Part shown: positions 38,200 through 52,433 of the stretch, piece after piece
Layout of the letters: each line of letters begins with the position of its first letter
How positions within the stretch are numbered: position 1 is the stretch's first letter
Assembly: GCF_003672135.1 (NCBI RefSeq)
Contig: NC_039508.1
Coordinates: 930,001 to 994,000, forward strand
Length of the DNA: 64,000 bases
Source of the DNA: Ooceraea biroi
Taxonomy: Eukaryota; Arthropoda; Insecta; Hymenoptera; Formicidae
Direction: 5' to 3'
Notes under the pieces: model-generated
Database searches by the model: none
Told to the model about the DNA's origin: nothing
What the model saw: the letters and a program-made list of their open reading frames with translations, nothing else
Position numbers and translations under genes: made by a program

Positions 38200-41100
38200 A
38201 ATCAAATTGTGTCACTTGCTCTATCATAAAATAAATATCACAGCATAATAATTAAAATGTTTATCACATTGTTTTTTGCATCCTTTAATCGTGCAAGAAC
38301 CATTAATTCCCAGACTGATCTCGGTAGAAATCTTCCATTTCGTCTCAAAGTGGAGTACTGATTACAAACATTTTAACGATACCGTATACTCCGTCGAGAT
38401 CATTCTCTCGTGGGACACACGGGGTATAGATGTTTTGCAATTTACTCTGTGCAATTTACTACTCGCGTCGCTTGTTGCTCGGGCGCTATGCGCTGTTCCA
38501 TCTTATCGACAGCATCGATTCTTCGTGCACTCCAATAAAGAACCCGCCTGTCTGTATACTCGTCGTTATTATCTCCGTAACGTGAAAAGGAGACGTCCTT
38601 TAATTAACAGACCCTTTAAGAAACGAATTGGCCGTAAGGCTGCACGACGATCAATCACGCGATTGGCCAGTCTTTCGCGACGAACACGACGAAAGAAAAG
38701 AGCGCGCGCGCGTGCCAAAGGAAACGGACTTGCACTGGATTGCGATGTTTTTTCATTAATTGCCCAGCTCCTCCGGTTGTTTGCCGATCGGAAGACAAAG
38801 TCAAACAAGGGTGCAACCAGCAGCGCGGCATCGCCATGGAAGGAGGGTATCGACTCGTTATCGGATCCGAGGCCGTATAAGCGAGCGGAAAAAAACTTGG
38901 CCGCGTGTTTCCCCGCCTGTGAAATTAGTTCGGAGCCCATTTAGCAATCAACCGTTTCCCTTGATTCGTCGAACTTGTACTTTCTCGGCGATCTCCTCGA
39001 CAACCACCACCACCCCATGGCAGTAGTGACATTTCGAGACTCCGCGCACTTTAATGGACGATTTACTTCCTCGCCCTCGTGGTGTCGTGGGATCGCGCGA
39101 GCACTCGCTCGGAAAGATCGGCTTGCCGTGGTGCGCGTTACTGCGAAGTCTAATCACCCCTCGCGCGACTTTCGACCTCGGAGGGTCGTCTCAGTGGGAT
39201 TTAGATGGGCGATGCCGTATTTAGATGTACGCGATCAGTCACCGTCCATTTTATCAAGGAGCAACTTTCGCGCCCTGGCCACAATGAAATTATTTAACGA
39301 TCGATTGAACACTGAACGTCATCGTAATTTCCATGACCTAATCCTGGATTCTTGTCGGAAAACGACTGCCAAGTTTCCTCATGCTTGGACAAACCGAGCA
39401 AATAAAATTTAAGTAAAAAGGGGTCGAGGTTTCCCGGGTTCTTCGAAGCACGCGGAAAATCCGGACCGATCCCGGATGTATGACGAGTGTGATGTCTCAT
39501 CGTTGTAGCATGCTGTGGAATACCGTAAAACGTACCGTATTATTGTAAACGACACCGAATATCATTATATTTTATAACGACAAAAAAAAGCTGCAATATC
39601 GGCAGACGCACTTTTGTAAAGGGGATGAAAATAGTCTTGATCAGACCTGTCTCCTTGCAGTGCAAGACACGGTCGTTCAGACACTCGATATACATCTGAC
39701 AGTAACGTAATATGCTTACTCTTGCCGAAAGAACATCCGATCTCGGTTTCTCGAATAACCAATTACTCTTCGTTTCGCTCTCGTTTCCACTTCCATTTGC
39801 CGAGGACCAAGGTATCAAACGGGGAGCGCGGAATATCCTTATCTCTCTGCCGGTACTGATTTTCTACAGTCCGATAGACAAAGGCGCCCGAAGAGCAACC
39901 GGACACCCGACTTCCGCGATTTAACGAACAATTTACATGCACCCGCCGACTTTGATCGGAGACAGGAAACGAGGCCCTTAAGGAAACTCTCCCTCTTCGT
40001 TTTTACAAGTAAACCCTATCCTTTAATGCAGCCGACGGTGTAAAATAAAAGGACCACCTCGCTCGGGTGTACGCTTTCTTTGCGCCTTTGCAGCGCTTTT
40101 ATGTGCCTAGTTGCGCTTTCCGTTCCGTTCTACGTTCCTTTCTTCGTCGCGTTCTCCGTCGCAATCACACTTGGCCACTGTTTCTTGACACTCACTACAT
40201 TCTGCCAACCACCTACTAGCTTCCGGCTACCTTAGTTTTCTCCCTCTCTTTCTCTCTGCACACACCATGGTGCTTAACATCCTTTAACGGCACCTCGTTT
40301 TTACTGCAAATGACTTTTAAGTGGTCTTAAATACCCCATGTGGGTTATGAATGAGCTGCGCGTAACGATACCACGTTTTAACTATCTCCCGGGATCACTT
40401 CATAAATTTCTCGGATCGTACCTAATTGTACGTACCCGAGTGTTTGTTTTAATAGCCGCATTTGCTTCTTCGCGCGGTGATAATTCTCACCGGAAGCTGC
40501 CGAGAATATCTACGAAGACGGCATTTTTAAGCCACGCTAAAGCACGAGGAATTTTGTCCTCACATGTATTAACGAAAATAACGAAGAAAATTTTAATTTT
40601 GCTATGGAAACATTTAACTAGTTATTTTTGTGTATATTAAATGTTTTTATGACTAAATATAATTTTTCACGACCAACGGATAAGTAATTTTAAGAGACAT
40701 GACAGCAGTTAAATCAATCTGGATGACAACATCATAATTTTCGTAGCGTTCGTATGTACGTCAGTCAAAATATGACACAAGAATGGTTGCACAAACCAAA
40801 TCAGTTTCTTTGCATTATGCAAAATGACATGTCGACACGTGGATACATGTGTCACGGCGATAATATATTTCCACGTTGCGACACGTGACGTAACGAGCCG
40901 CTCCAGTTCTGTTTGTTACCCGTATCATGATAATCGTGCGCTGTATTGCTTGAAAGTAATAAATCGAGGCTGAGCGGATTTTGGATCTCCCTTTCTCTCA
41001 ATGACAGTCATCAATTTTCATAAACTATCGCTCGTTTTAATGGTTTATTGATCGATTGACCTCGATATTTTCAAATGATAAAATTCACGGTCGCTACATA

Positions 41101-44100
41101 GAGAGCATCAGTATCCTTTTATAATTTTAATATGTTTATTTTAAATATACAACATACATATGTATATGTGTGTGTATGTATTCTCTGTTAATGAGTTTCT
41201 AACAATTATCAAGCTTATGATAGAAAAGCACAGTGTCACTCTTAATTCCTCCGATAAAACAGGATCCTATTTTCTTTTAATCTAGCTGTCGCCTTGGTAA
41301 CGACTTTAGTACATGTCGTTCACCTTTACGTCACGTAATTAATGTTGCTCACTCCTATCTTCCATTTCGAACAGGCTATTACTAACTAAAATCGATACTT
41401 TATATCGATCTTTAATGCGTCATATCATCGCAGAATTTACGATCAAGTTTGCTTCGGTTGACAAGTTAGCTTATTTATTCGCTAATTCTATTTCGTCGCA
41501 TCTACGGTTTTTGTCAAACATTTTATTTTATATCGTTAAATAGCCGGCTAACCTTCATCCCTCCATCGGTACAATTAATATCAGTCTCCATCGATCACCC
41601 TGACATCGAGGCAAGACGCGAATAAAACCTTTGTTGATTTTCTTCCGCCGATCAGTTTTACGTGAACAAAGAATGCCTCCTGTTAATGGTTAATGGGAAT
41701 ATTAATTCATTTACTAATTCATTTACTAATGACACGGATTAATAGACAGTAGCGGCAGCGGCAGCCTAAATAACATAAATGACAAAAATGTAATCGAGTA
41801 CCTCTGTTTGCATGACAAGACGGATGTTCCGGTGACGTGAACGAGATTGCAGGAGTCGGAGTTCATGCATTATGGTAGTATACTTTTGATGACATATCTT
41901 ACCTTGGGACAGTTTTGTCCCGGAGATAGGGACGTGAAGAGACGCGGCAGGATAACAGACGCGATGCTTTGACGCGTATCAATAAAGCCACGAGATTCGT
42001 GAATGGTCAGTCGTAATTCCGCAAATGAAACGCACGCTCGGTCCCCCTTTCGCTTTTTATCGTTCTCATGGATCGTCGGGGATCTCGTCGTACGGCGATA
42101 CGATTGCCATCATTTTGCCGATCCTTATCGGGATTTAGCGGGTCGCGCGCGACGCCCTTACGGAAAATGTCTTATTAAAGTTGCACGTCTCCCCCGAGTG
42201 TCTTTCGAGCGTTTGGCATCTCGCTAACGCCACGCATTTCCCGTGGATAGTGGCAGCCTCCAAGCTAGTCGTAATATTTCTTATGATAGTCGGCAGTCTG
42301 ACGCTGCGAAGCAATAAATCAGTTTTTCCATCCCAGACGACGTGCACGACGGCGGCTCTGATGCTTCTTCCACCGATGCGTTATCATCAAACATACTCGG
42401 GCGGGGAAGATTCCGGGTGAAACAGCATCGAGCGAAAAGGCGGAATGCAAAAAGGGACGAACTCGCGAGCTTTAAGAACGTTAAATGTTTTTCCGTTTCC
42501 GATCGCGTCAGCTTAAAGCTGAACCGTGCGATTTTCTCCCTTCGTCGAGCGATTTTAATAGACCGGACGTGCAACTAGCGGTAATCGATATTAGACGGCG
42601 CCGAGGATGCCGCGGTCTGCTCGGATCAACAATTTGGTTTCACGTCGGGGGATTTTTTCGCGCGAAGGAACGTACGGCAAGCGGACGCGCGTGTAACCGC
42701 CTCTCGCAGTCGTTACGAGCCTTTCCGGCACGATCGAGCTTTTTTTGTTCATGTACACGCGAAAAACGAGCGGTAGAGAAAGAGTACACGTTCGTGCGCC
42801 AGCTAGCGCGCTGATTAATACGAGACGGATAAGACGAAAATCGAACCGCGACGTGACACGGAATACGGCACTGATGAATAGTGCAACGCCGTGCTTCGTG
42901 CCGTTGGATCTAGATAAAAGACGGATCGCATCCGCCCAGAATCGTATAGATGGGTGCATAGATCTTGCTGACAACGGTGCAGGGCCAGAACAGTCATGCG
43001 GCAATCTCAATAAAGTGAAATCTGCCTGGCGTGCGTCTGTTGGATGGCGTGGGGCCATCATTGAACAGTGGCGCGCACGAATGGACCGGTTTCCTCCTCT
43101 CTTGGGGATGAAAAGATCCCACAGATGTATATAGATACACATGTCGCTTCAGCATGTATCTGCACTCACCATCGCCAAACGAAGCTATTACTATTAGGAA
43201 GAACTACAAATGAAATACTATCATTTTGTGCATTCAGAACTGAAAATCTTGAAAGAGTTCACGTACGTTTCCGCACCCCACTTTGAAGATTTTCAAGTTA
43301 TCAATACACGAAATGTGTTGTTTGTAAATGTTTGTTGTTGCACCTACCCCCGTGTGAATGAATATGTACGCGCATACGTTACCTGTGCTGGTACGTGTCA
43401 GACAGATGCATCGTGTCAACCGGCAATGTCCTCTCCGTGCTCGTATCGCGCTTCTCTTTCACGTTGTTTGATGACTTGTATGCTTGGAAAGAGAAGAGAG
43501 TAATGATTAAATGCGTGTTGATAATAGATTGCTAATGATACATCGTTAATGATAAATGATGGTGTTATACGAGGCGGGAATTGTCGGGAAGGTTTATTAC
43601 TTTTATCATTACCTATTATCACGTGTTTGGACATATGATGACTCATGCTTCTTATAAATATGATTTTAATTCAATGCGATTAAGTACGCTACATTCATCG
43701 TAGAGCAAAGGTGCGATCGATCCCTGTTCTTCAATTCTTTCTGAAAGTTTCATCTACTAAAGCAGAATTAATACGTTAGTTACATGTGTTTCGTGTCTCT
43801 ATTGGCCTAATTATACTGAGAAACCGGTAATTATCTCTATACCAGCATTCACACAAAAGCGACGAATGACGTCACTTTGAAACAATAGTCGCAATTACCG
43901 TAGCGGTCACGCTCTGTATTTCGTACCATTGTTATTATCATTTGGCAATAATCGGAGGTATTTGTATATCTAATTCGCACAAGCCATCGAAAATGTGTGT
44001 CGCAATGATTCTCTTTCCCTCTCTCTCTTTTTCTCTTTTATATTGTCAATAATGTTAAACCTTATAAATACTAATTCAGCATAAAGTATTTATAAAACAT

Positions 44101-45669
44101 TGGACATGTCACGGTTATAATTATGCCAATATACATACGTTCAATTATTCAATATATTTTAAATACACGGTCGTCGATATTCCCGGCACAAGCTGAAAGT
44201 CACAAGGCCAGAGGGATGCGAGACGATGGTGGATGACCGATGGTGGATGCAAGTAGTTTCTGCGTCTGCACGGCACGAACGATGCGACCACGTGGACAGG
44301 CAAATTCGTCCCGATAATATGGCGGACGAGAATTCATTCCGTCTGCATGCACCTGCTACCGGTAAATCAATAGCAGATACCCGCTGTCGCGTAATTTGCG
44401 CGCGTGGTGGTGCATGTACGGTGCGCTACACCCTGTCGCCCCTGAGGGGACCCCGGTTAGCCCCCACGGCGCGGTAAGGTAAATTCTCTTTGGCAGTAAT
44501 AGCCGTTAAATATTGGTCATACACATTTGGTGATGTGTGCGCGAGAGGAGGAGGAGGAGAGGGAGAGGGAGAGGAGGAGAGAGAGAGAGAGAATTTAGCG
44601 CGGACATAGTCAGAGATCGCATAATTTAGTAATCGGGTCGAGATGATCTACTTGGTGATGCCGCGTTGAACGAAGAGGACCGTGCAAACTAACTCGATGT
44701 TATATGAATAAAATTGGGTGACTGCGCTTTCATTACCGAAGCAAGTGCTTCGAGTGATATAATTAAAGATATTAATATATCTCGTCATGTAAAACATCGT
44801 GTATAAAACAGAGAAGATTTATTTTTAAGAAGATGAACAGATGTGTGTTTGCGATTTTAATGGGTTTTAATACAAAAATACTGTTGTTTATATCAATGGA
44901 AACATTATTAATATAAGATTGTTAATCAATAATTGATCAGTATAAAATTACAAGCTATTTAGAAATAAAAGTATATCAGTATTTATTATATATCACATAA
45001 CATAATAACATACACAATATTTTAGATTTTAGATCAGTAGAGTATTCATAGTACAAAGAAGATCAGTCACATTTAATTTAATCAAGTTTAATGGAATCAA
45101 TGCGTCAGTACAATTCCATTAACAATTGTTATAATGAAAGGGTGAAATGATACGATCAACAGAAATATTATAACCGACAACAAGGCAACGGAACTGCATG
45201 GCGAATTAAAAAACAAATCAATCAATGCGTGCAACGGTTAGGTTGTTAGTAAATCAGCAGTTAATGGACAACCCTTTAGATTGAATAGCTCTTCCAATTT
45301 TAATTTGCAATTCCGCACGCCCGTTGCAACGGCAGTGAATATAACGATAAAATTGACGCGTAACCCTACTGGAGAACATATAAATAGCATTAAATCACTG
45401 CGTGGAGCAAATTGATATCGAAAATACAGTACAATTGATTTCCGATGAGGTTCTACAATGTTGTTTTTTTGTGTGTGTCATTGTGTCACGACTGTGTTTT
45501 GTCGTACCATCGAAATACAATCGCGTTGTAATGGTGTCACGATCTCAGTCTCTTTAAAGATCCTCTGGTTGTGATTTTGACCTGGCAAGTTAAAATTTTC
45601 TAAATTAGGGGAGCGCAAGGCGATTCGATCCCTTGTTCCTCTCGGCGCGTATTCAAACTATAGAAGATA
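38200..45669. other. Gene-free spacer with CpG-rich blocks
   Basis: CpG-dense blocks at 38.4-39.5 and 42.0-43.1 kb give the longest unassigned open frames of the window (222 codons at 38276-38944 plus, 183 codons at 42591-43142 minus), but both are basic low-complexity translations with overlapping frames on the other strand and no motif. A (GA)n/GGA tract lies at 44548-44592. Confidence 0.5.
44548..44592. repeat. (GGA)n/(GA)n microsatellite
   Basis: Purine-only run of GAGGA, GGGAGA and GA units. Confidence 0.85.
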
Positions 45670-45685
45670 GCTCTCTGGTTAGAGG

Positions 45686-45735
45686 AATTCCTGTAGTTCG
45701 AGGACCAAAGTTCCGAACGCTGCGTTTGCACTTAA
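45686..45735 (+). repeat. Low-copy repeat, copy 1
   Basis: Contains GGACCAAAGTTCCGAACGCT followed by GCGTTTGCACTTAACATC; aligns without gaps to 47258-47306 with about five to seven substitutions. Confidence 0.6.
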
Positions 45736-46143
45736 CATCAAGGAGCATTCACGTATATAGCGTCCGCGCATCGTGACTGGAGCCGCCACATCTTCAAATC
45801 GGCTGAAATCAAAGTACCTTGCCTCCACGAGCTTCCATTCGCGCGGTTGAGGACTTTTGGGAAAATTGCGAGCATTATAAAATGGAATATAACCACCGCG
45901 AAGAGATTGAAATACGTTTGCACGTGTAAATTCTCCTTTTTGCTATACATAATTAATACTTAAAATTTATATATTCATGTAATTTCATTTGTTACATAGA
46001 ACAGATAATGCAATTTAATTGGTCTCGAGTTCCACTCTGTATAATTAATTAAACGTTCCCTCAGTTTTAATATGACAGAATGCTCTTAGTCTGAGCTCCT
46101 TATGCTTGCATCTGTACAAATATAAAAGAAAAACATCATATTA

Positions 46144-46363
46144 TTAGATGTACAAATGTAATTCGGTGCTTTTCTTTTCTTTTAAAAAATTGAGCCTTTA
46201 TTTACTTTCTTTTTCTCAAGAGGGAATTTGTCAGCTGTCCGATAAATGGAGAAAAGTATTAGAAAATGATAGAGAATATTTCGAAGATTGACATTTTTAT
46301 TATTTTTTTGTAATAATGGCTTAATTTCTTCAGGAAAAGTACCGAATTAATTTGTATACCTAA
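46144..46363 (+). mobile_element. Internally deleted mariner relic retaining the transposase C-terminus
   Basis: 220 bp between TA flanks (46142-46143 and 46364-46365). The left end TTAGATGTACAAATGTAATT and right end (complement) TTAGGTATACAAATTAATTC are mariner-like inverted repeats. Inside, 46232-46291 reads QLSDKWRKVLENDREYFED then stop, the typical C-terminus of mariner transposases. Nearly all of the gene has been lost, leaving the two ends plus the last 20 codons. Confidence 0.82.
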
Positions 46364-47257
46364 TATAATGCAATAATTTTAACACTACGGTAAACTTGAA
46401 ATAGCTGCAGTTTTATTTTACGAGGATTTCATTTATAAAATATTACAAAAAATATACTTTTTTGGTGTCAAGTTTTGCTCACTTTTTCGAGATCATTAAC
46501 TTTCGTGATATCATTTATTAGCAGAGCTATGTGTATCCAAGCTTCATATCGTGATCATATATGATATTGTGTGCACGCACCGTTTCACCGAGAATATTAT
46601 TGCGGCGTAAGTCAAAGAGGTTGCAAAGCTCTTTGAAAACATCACCATTGTGATTTCCACCCTCAAACGTGGTATTTTCTGGATTATCCCCAACAGCCAG
46701 TCCGTCAGGTAGCATTGCAAGCTATTCAGACCAGATGGAGCATTTGCGAAATGGAAACAAATAATTCCCTGCGAATTGCACAGGACGTCCCTTTGTTCTG
46801 GATCGCGTCACATGTACTAATTGTCTAAATTTCGACAATATGTTGAAATTCCATTAAAATCATGACGCACCGATCCTTCATTATACATGATGGGAAATAT
46901 AAGAATTTGTTCAACGAACTTGTCGGAATTTTCTAGACGCGCAAACACACTATAAATAATGGAAATCTCTGTCTGTGTCACATTAGGAAATCGCTAAAGT
47001 CTTTCACTCACCCGAAATTCGGTCCGCATATTAAGCAGCCGCGGACGGGCTCCAAATTCAGAAAGGATTGCACCTTTACGCGAGTCAAGGACTTTCAGAA
47101 GGCAGACACTTTGAATATATTGCCAGCATGTTCTCGATTTGTACGCTCGCAGGCGGAAATTTCCGTATTAAGCGTACCGGGCGGTTCAACTTCCGTCTAC
47201 CATTGAAACTCGTGCGGGTCGTAGGAAGAGAAGAAAGGCAAAGGGGGATTGACTCGC

Positions 47258-47306
47258 GCAATTCGGGGACCAAACTTCCGAATGCTGCGTTCGCATTTAG
47301 CATCGA
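47258..47306 (+). repeat. Low-copy repeat, copy 2
   Basis: Contains GGACCAAACTTCCGAATGCT followed by GCGTTCGCATTTAGCATC; partner of 45686-45735 in the same orientation, about 1.57 kb apart. Confidence 0.6.
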
Positions 47307-49670
47307 CGAAACGGCAATCGCGCGCAACGCCGGATTAAGCAATTTTAGAACCCGCCGCGCGAAATTTCCGGGTCCTCCTGCTCGCCGGCAAAATACTTCC
47401 GACTTAATTCGATTACCAAGCTCCACAATCCCTTTCCGATCCGATTGTGTTCAAATTTAACGTAATCCGAATTTATTGCGTGGAGGTAGCAACCACCTTA
47501 TTACAGGTAAAAGCTAAATGATTTCCGCATAAAATAATATTAATGGAATAACATCAAATTACAATCAAATGATCAAATTTCAAAGCATTTCCTTCCACTC
47601 TGCGTGGTGACACATTCCAGATCATTTATTTAAAAAAACTGTCTATTGTGTCTTTTTCTATACTTATACGGAGATTGTATGGTTTTTGATTGAACGAATA
47701 CCTAGCTAATTTTATCTCTAAGAAAGCGGGCCATTTGTCAGAATGACTGCTGGCTGCTTTGTGCCGCCGCTGCTGTGTATGTAAGCGTCGTGGGAAAACG
47801 TCCATGCGCAAAAATAAATTAGAACTCCTGCAGGGACAGAAATTACAAGTACAAGAGGGACGCGCAGGAGAGAGACAAATTCAAGTAAAAAGCAATCAAA
47901 ACCACCCGCGCCGTTTTAACGTTAATGAAATAAAATTGAAATTTAAACGTACATCACTTTATAGCTTTCCCGACGAAAGTCACCCTCAGCCCCGACTACC
48001 ACTGAGAAATATTCCATACGCGACAGCTCCCTTCTTGAATCAGCACTCCAGGTACAAACCGTCCGAAAGCATCTTGAGGACGCCACTTCCCTATCGGCCA
48101 TTTTGAAAGCCTCCCCCGTTCTTCATCCCTCGTCCCTACCAGCCCTCCTTTCAGTGCCACCTTTTCCGCTCTCTCCACCGTTTGCCGTTGACTCACGGTC
48201 GAGGCTACCTCTCCACTGGCTGGCTGGCCTCGTTACCACTCTAGACGCATAAATTGGGAAAGGTGCGAGCAAAAGAAACCCACCCTACAGAGCGATGCAA
48301 CGTAGCGACGCCTCTCCTCGACATTCATTAGATACCTTGTACCTAGCGCGTCGTCCGCGGTGTACGCCCTGCCGGGAGATACGCCCAACCCTTCTCCCGT
48401 TTATGAAGTAATTTGCCTCCCTGAAAGAGCAAAGTTCTGTGCAGGTAGTAATAAGCTTACAGCCGCGTCGTTGCCGCGCAACGAAAATCGACGACGAATC
48501 GGCACCCTACACCCTACGTCGACTAATAGCGCGCGCAAGGGCTGCGGAAACCGCTGCCGAGACAAAAACGGGTAGAAGCGCAAGGGCTACGCTAAAGATT
48601 TTCGAGAGTACAAGTCGCGACTTCGGGGAGTGAAGTTACGTCACGTCGGGGACCCGGGCGCCGGGCTTAGTCTCGGATGCGAAACGTGCGCTGGCAATGC
48701 ACATTTCGCCCCGAGAGCGAATGAATTTATTCTGAGACTCGGGATTTTATCATTTGGAGTACACTCGCGTATGCACTCGTGCACACATTGAAAAGCACGT
48801 AACGCCGTTAAATTTAGCTCGTGGTAGACAGGCAACAGCGAACGATTGCATTTGGACAAACGTGCGAGACAATTCGCCGATACTTGGGGTTTCCCCGATA
48901 CATCGTCATTATCGGCGCTGAGATAAATTCGTCTCGAAACAAACAGATCAGTTTCTTCGTTTCGTTTCGCACGCGAGGCGACAGAAATTCGAACCGCTCG
49001 GGGGTGCAATCGCGTCGGATGGACGCGAAAAAGGGACGTCGTTTCTTTCGCCGTGGACAATTAAACAGACACCAGCTGCAAATTGGCGTCGGACCACTTC
49101 CGTGTGACTTTATCAGATCAGTGGTCCCTTCGGGAATAGCAAACTGCGCTGGAAACGACGGACCATACCGGACAGCTCCGAAGGGGGTCTCCATGCACGT
49201 TCACGCGCGCGTTAACACACGTGAATACCTGTAGCTCGTGCACATGAGGCTCTATGGAACGCCGGCCCGTCAATACAACGCCTGTCCCGAAACGTAATAT
49301 TGATCACGTTAACGTCGTTTCATGGTTGTCGTGCATTCACGCTGTCGCAACGTTCCACCTCGCGCGATTCCAGCTTATTAACCATCGCGCGCGGTCAGAA
49401 AAAGCGTGTAATTGACATTGGTCATTGTTTCATTAACCAGCATGCGCGTTACAATGGAATTGCGGCGCCGCTTAAACGCGTATTTATGAATTCGCGTATT
49501 TGTTTGATACCGAATACCGCGCCGGCTTAATTAGCAAACCTCCCGTAGCTTCGAAATGCGAAACTCGCACAATTCAACGCCCGAATTTAAAGACTCGCGG
49601 AATCGTGTTTTATCGCTGTTAGATTTTCCAAATGATTTAAGGTACATCTTCGGTTGTTGATATCGAATAC

Positions 49671-49758
49671 GATATCAAAAGATATAGAACGACCCGAAAT
49701 GCAATTTCGGAAGCGATATCAAAAGACGTAAAACGATCCGAAATGGAATTTTACTGAT
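49671..49758. repeat. Two-copy 44-bp tandem repeat
   Basis: Both units begin GATATCAAAAGA and contain AACGA(C/T)CCGAAATG then AATTT; the second unit starts at 49715. Confidence 0.75.
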
Positions 49759-52367
49759 GAGATCTGTGCTTTAATTAGACGGATTTTTCGAATAGAATTA
49801 ATGAAAATCAACGACGATCACGCAGCGAATTTATAAATACGTCGCGTACATATTGATTTTATTGTAATCCGAGTTTTTCCTCAAATAATACACATCATGA
49901 TACACAATTAAACCTTTTGGGGATCACGTGTCCACTGAAACGGAGGTACACTTTAATTTAATATCAAGTGATTATCCAGTGATTACCTATCATCAAACAC
50001 AGCATACGTGTAATGTACATGTTATGCGATTTGCCGGTATGAAACTAACAAATGAAACGAAAGCTGCGCTATACGCATCCTGAATCTGTGCGAACATGAC
50101 GCATGCATTACTTTCATCGTATAAACGCTGCAATATTCGTTTTCGCTCATGTTCAACCAGTAGCAAATCCTTTGGCGTTAGCGAGTGGAACAGATAATTT
50201 AATATAACTCTGAGTGTAATTAATAATGGAACGTTAATTAGGGGACAAATGGAACATTAATTATCCTGCGAGCTGCACAACAATCTGATAATACCGACCT
50301 GCTAATCAATACAAGGGACGTATCGCCTCAACTTTCTGTTAATCCTACTGACAAACCGCAAGAAATAAACAGAATTTGATTTCTATATCAAAGCGAGTTA
50401 GAAATTTTGTAGATATTAGACTAGTACGATCCATCGATCGAATAGACGAGTAATTAGATTCGGTACTTTCCCATAAAAACACGCGTCGTTGCATACTCAT
50501 GAACTTTTTTATTATGGACCATGCAGGAAGAATCGAAATTTGCAAGATTGCATTATGCCAGGATATTTCAACTCGCGAACTGAAGCTCTCATTGATTTTC
50601 TCTTCGTGAATATTTTACTCATAGAATCGCGCTTCAATGAAGGAGGATTACAGCAGAACATTTCAACTTAAAAATAACGAGACTTTCTCTGGCGCCCATA
50701 TATTAAAATAGCGCTTTATCCATTCTTGCACCTCTTGCCACACAGGCGTACCTCCAGAAACGAGCCAGCAAATCAATATTCCTCGATAACGTGCACGTGA
50801 ATTACCTCACGTCGATCTCGCATACGGAAGTGCAGTAGACACTTTATGTAACAGCGTGTACCGGATACGAGATAAACGCTAACGAGCCGCGTGTGCGCAG
50901 CGAATATTAATGTAGACCTAAAACTAATCCTGACGTGAAACGATCGGTTTCCCGCATCCCTATTGTTTTCGATTAAAGATCAGTTAATCACTGACAAATT
51001 TAATCGCTTGTTGCTTCTTCATTAGCATTAAAAGGCATAGCTCAAGCGACGAGACATCGTGTATTCAGAAATATTGTTTTTGCGAACAGATCGAACGAAC
51101 TACGTAAACTTATTCCTCAAACTTAAGACTGACAAGTAAATTAAGAAACCAAATCTGTTCACTTATTTCGAATAAAATCTCTAAACAATATTGTAAAATT
51201 GCCAGGACAGGATTTTCCGCTATACCATGTGAGATAAAAATTTTATCGAAGTGCTCTCAGATGCTCGAAGCACAAAGGTATTGCGAAAACCCCCTGTTAT
51301 CCCACCCCCATCGTGGCACCCCCGTATGCACGCGAAGGATGCGGCGTAGCCGCTAATCGTATTGCACGATTTCACGCCCTCGGCACAGCGTGGTTGTACA
51401 ATAGCTTCGATCCCCGATAGGACATTATTACGAATCTCGCGATCGTGACACGCCGCCGGTGCGTACCGCCGTGCGATCCGCTCATTACGTTTCATTTGTC
51501 TGCTGCCATGAGCGCCATTTACGCATGGCAGGCATCATTAACCCTTTTAGCGCCGGATGAGTGAGCCATCGATCGTAGGTACCATACGTTATGGGGACGC
51601 GCAGGGACGTCCTCGGCGGATACGGGGCCCAATTTCAGTCATTGCCGTGAGTCCACCCATGGGACTCGAGATAATTAGATTGAGATTGGGTAGAATAGTC
51701 TCGTACCTCTAATCCTTATCCTACGCCAAAAATTCCTAAAGACCTACTTACTAAGCCGGATTTCTTCATTCTTCATCCCACAAACTCGGGATCGCGCGAG
51801 CTCAAATCGACATCGATTGAAATCGGCATCACTTCCGTCACGGATTCGGATCTTGCCGTTATTAAAAATCGTTCACGTTTATGACAATGCGAAAGGCAAT
51901 AAAGATTTCCTTGCGCTTGCAGTATCGTAAATGTAAGAAGGACCGAGAGCCTGACGAAATTATGGTTCTCCTATTCTCGCAAAAAATCGGCGTGAAACCA
52001 CCCCCTGAGTACACACGCCTATGCATATCGGCGCGCGTATTCACGCACGAATATGCACGTCCGGATACGTTCTCGAGAGGGAAATAAGCGACGGAGGGCG
52101 TTTCGGAACCGGCTTCCGGCGTCGCGACGCGGCCGTCTCAATGCAATCCGTACGCCAGTCAGGCTGACGCAGACAATCTCGGCGTGGCACGGTTTTTCTT
52201 TTCTGTGAATGCGCGAGCGATTTACTCTTATACCCTCGGCGCCGTGCGATTTAAGAGCTGCCGATACTACGGCGCGCGAAAACGATAACCTGATGGGAGA
52301 GAAATTTCACGGCAGACTGATCATAAGTTCCCAGATGCCATTCGATCGAAAATCAATATGCGTATAC

Positions 52368-52433
52368 TTATACTAGGTGTACAAATTTGGGTTACTTACC
52401 TTATACTAGGTGTACAAATTAATTCGATGCCTT
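52368..52433. repeat. 33-bp period duplication of a mariner end
   Basis: TTATACTAGGTGTACAAATT occurs at 52368-52387 and again at 52401-52420. The second copy is the true left end of the mariner relic that follows; the first is an extra copy of the end plus its TA flank. Confidence 0.75.

Larger units (their letters stand above)
46364..52367. other. Gene-free spacer
   Basis: CpG-richer at 47.0-49.6 and 51.2-52.3 kb. It holds the second copy of the low-copy repeat (47258-47306) and a 44-bp tandem repeat (49671-49758). Open frames at 47068-47460, 48641-49234 and elsewhere overlap on opposite strands and have no motif. Confidence 0.55.

Noticed and set aside
38276..38944. 222-codon open frame on the plus strand
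   Set aside because: Its translation is rich in Arg/Lys/Ser low-complexity stretches and shows no domain, and the opposite strand is open over the same CpG-rich DNA. Looks like chance in GC-richer sequence.
42591..43142. 183-codon open frame on the minus strand, with a 129-codon frame opposite
   Set aside because: Overlapping open frames on both strands, no motif, and no codon pattern distinguishing one frame.
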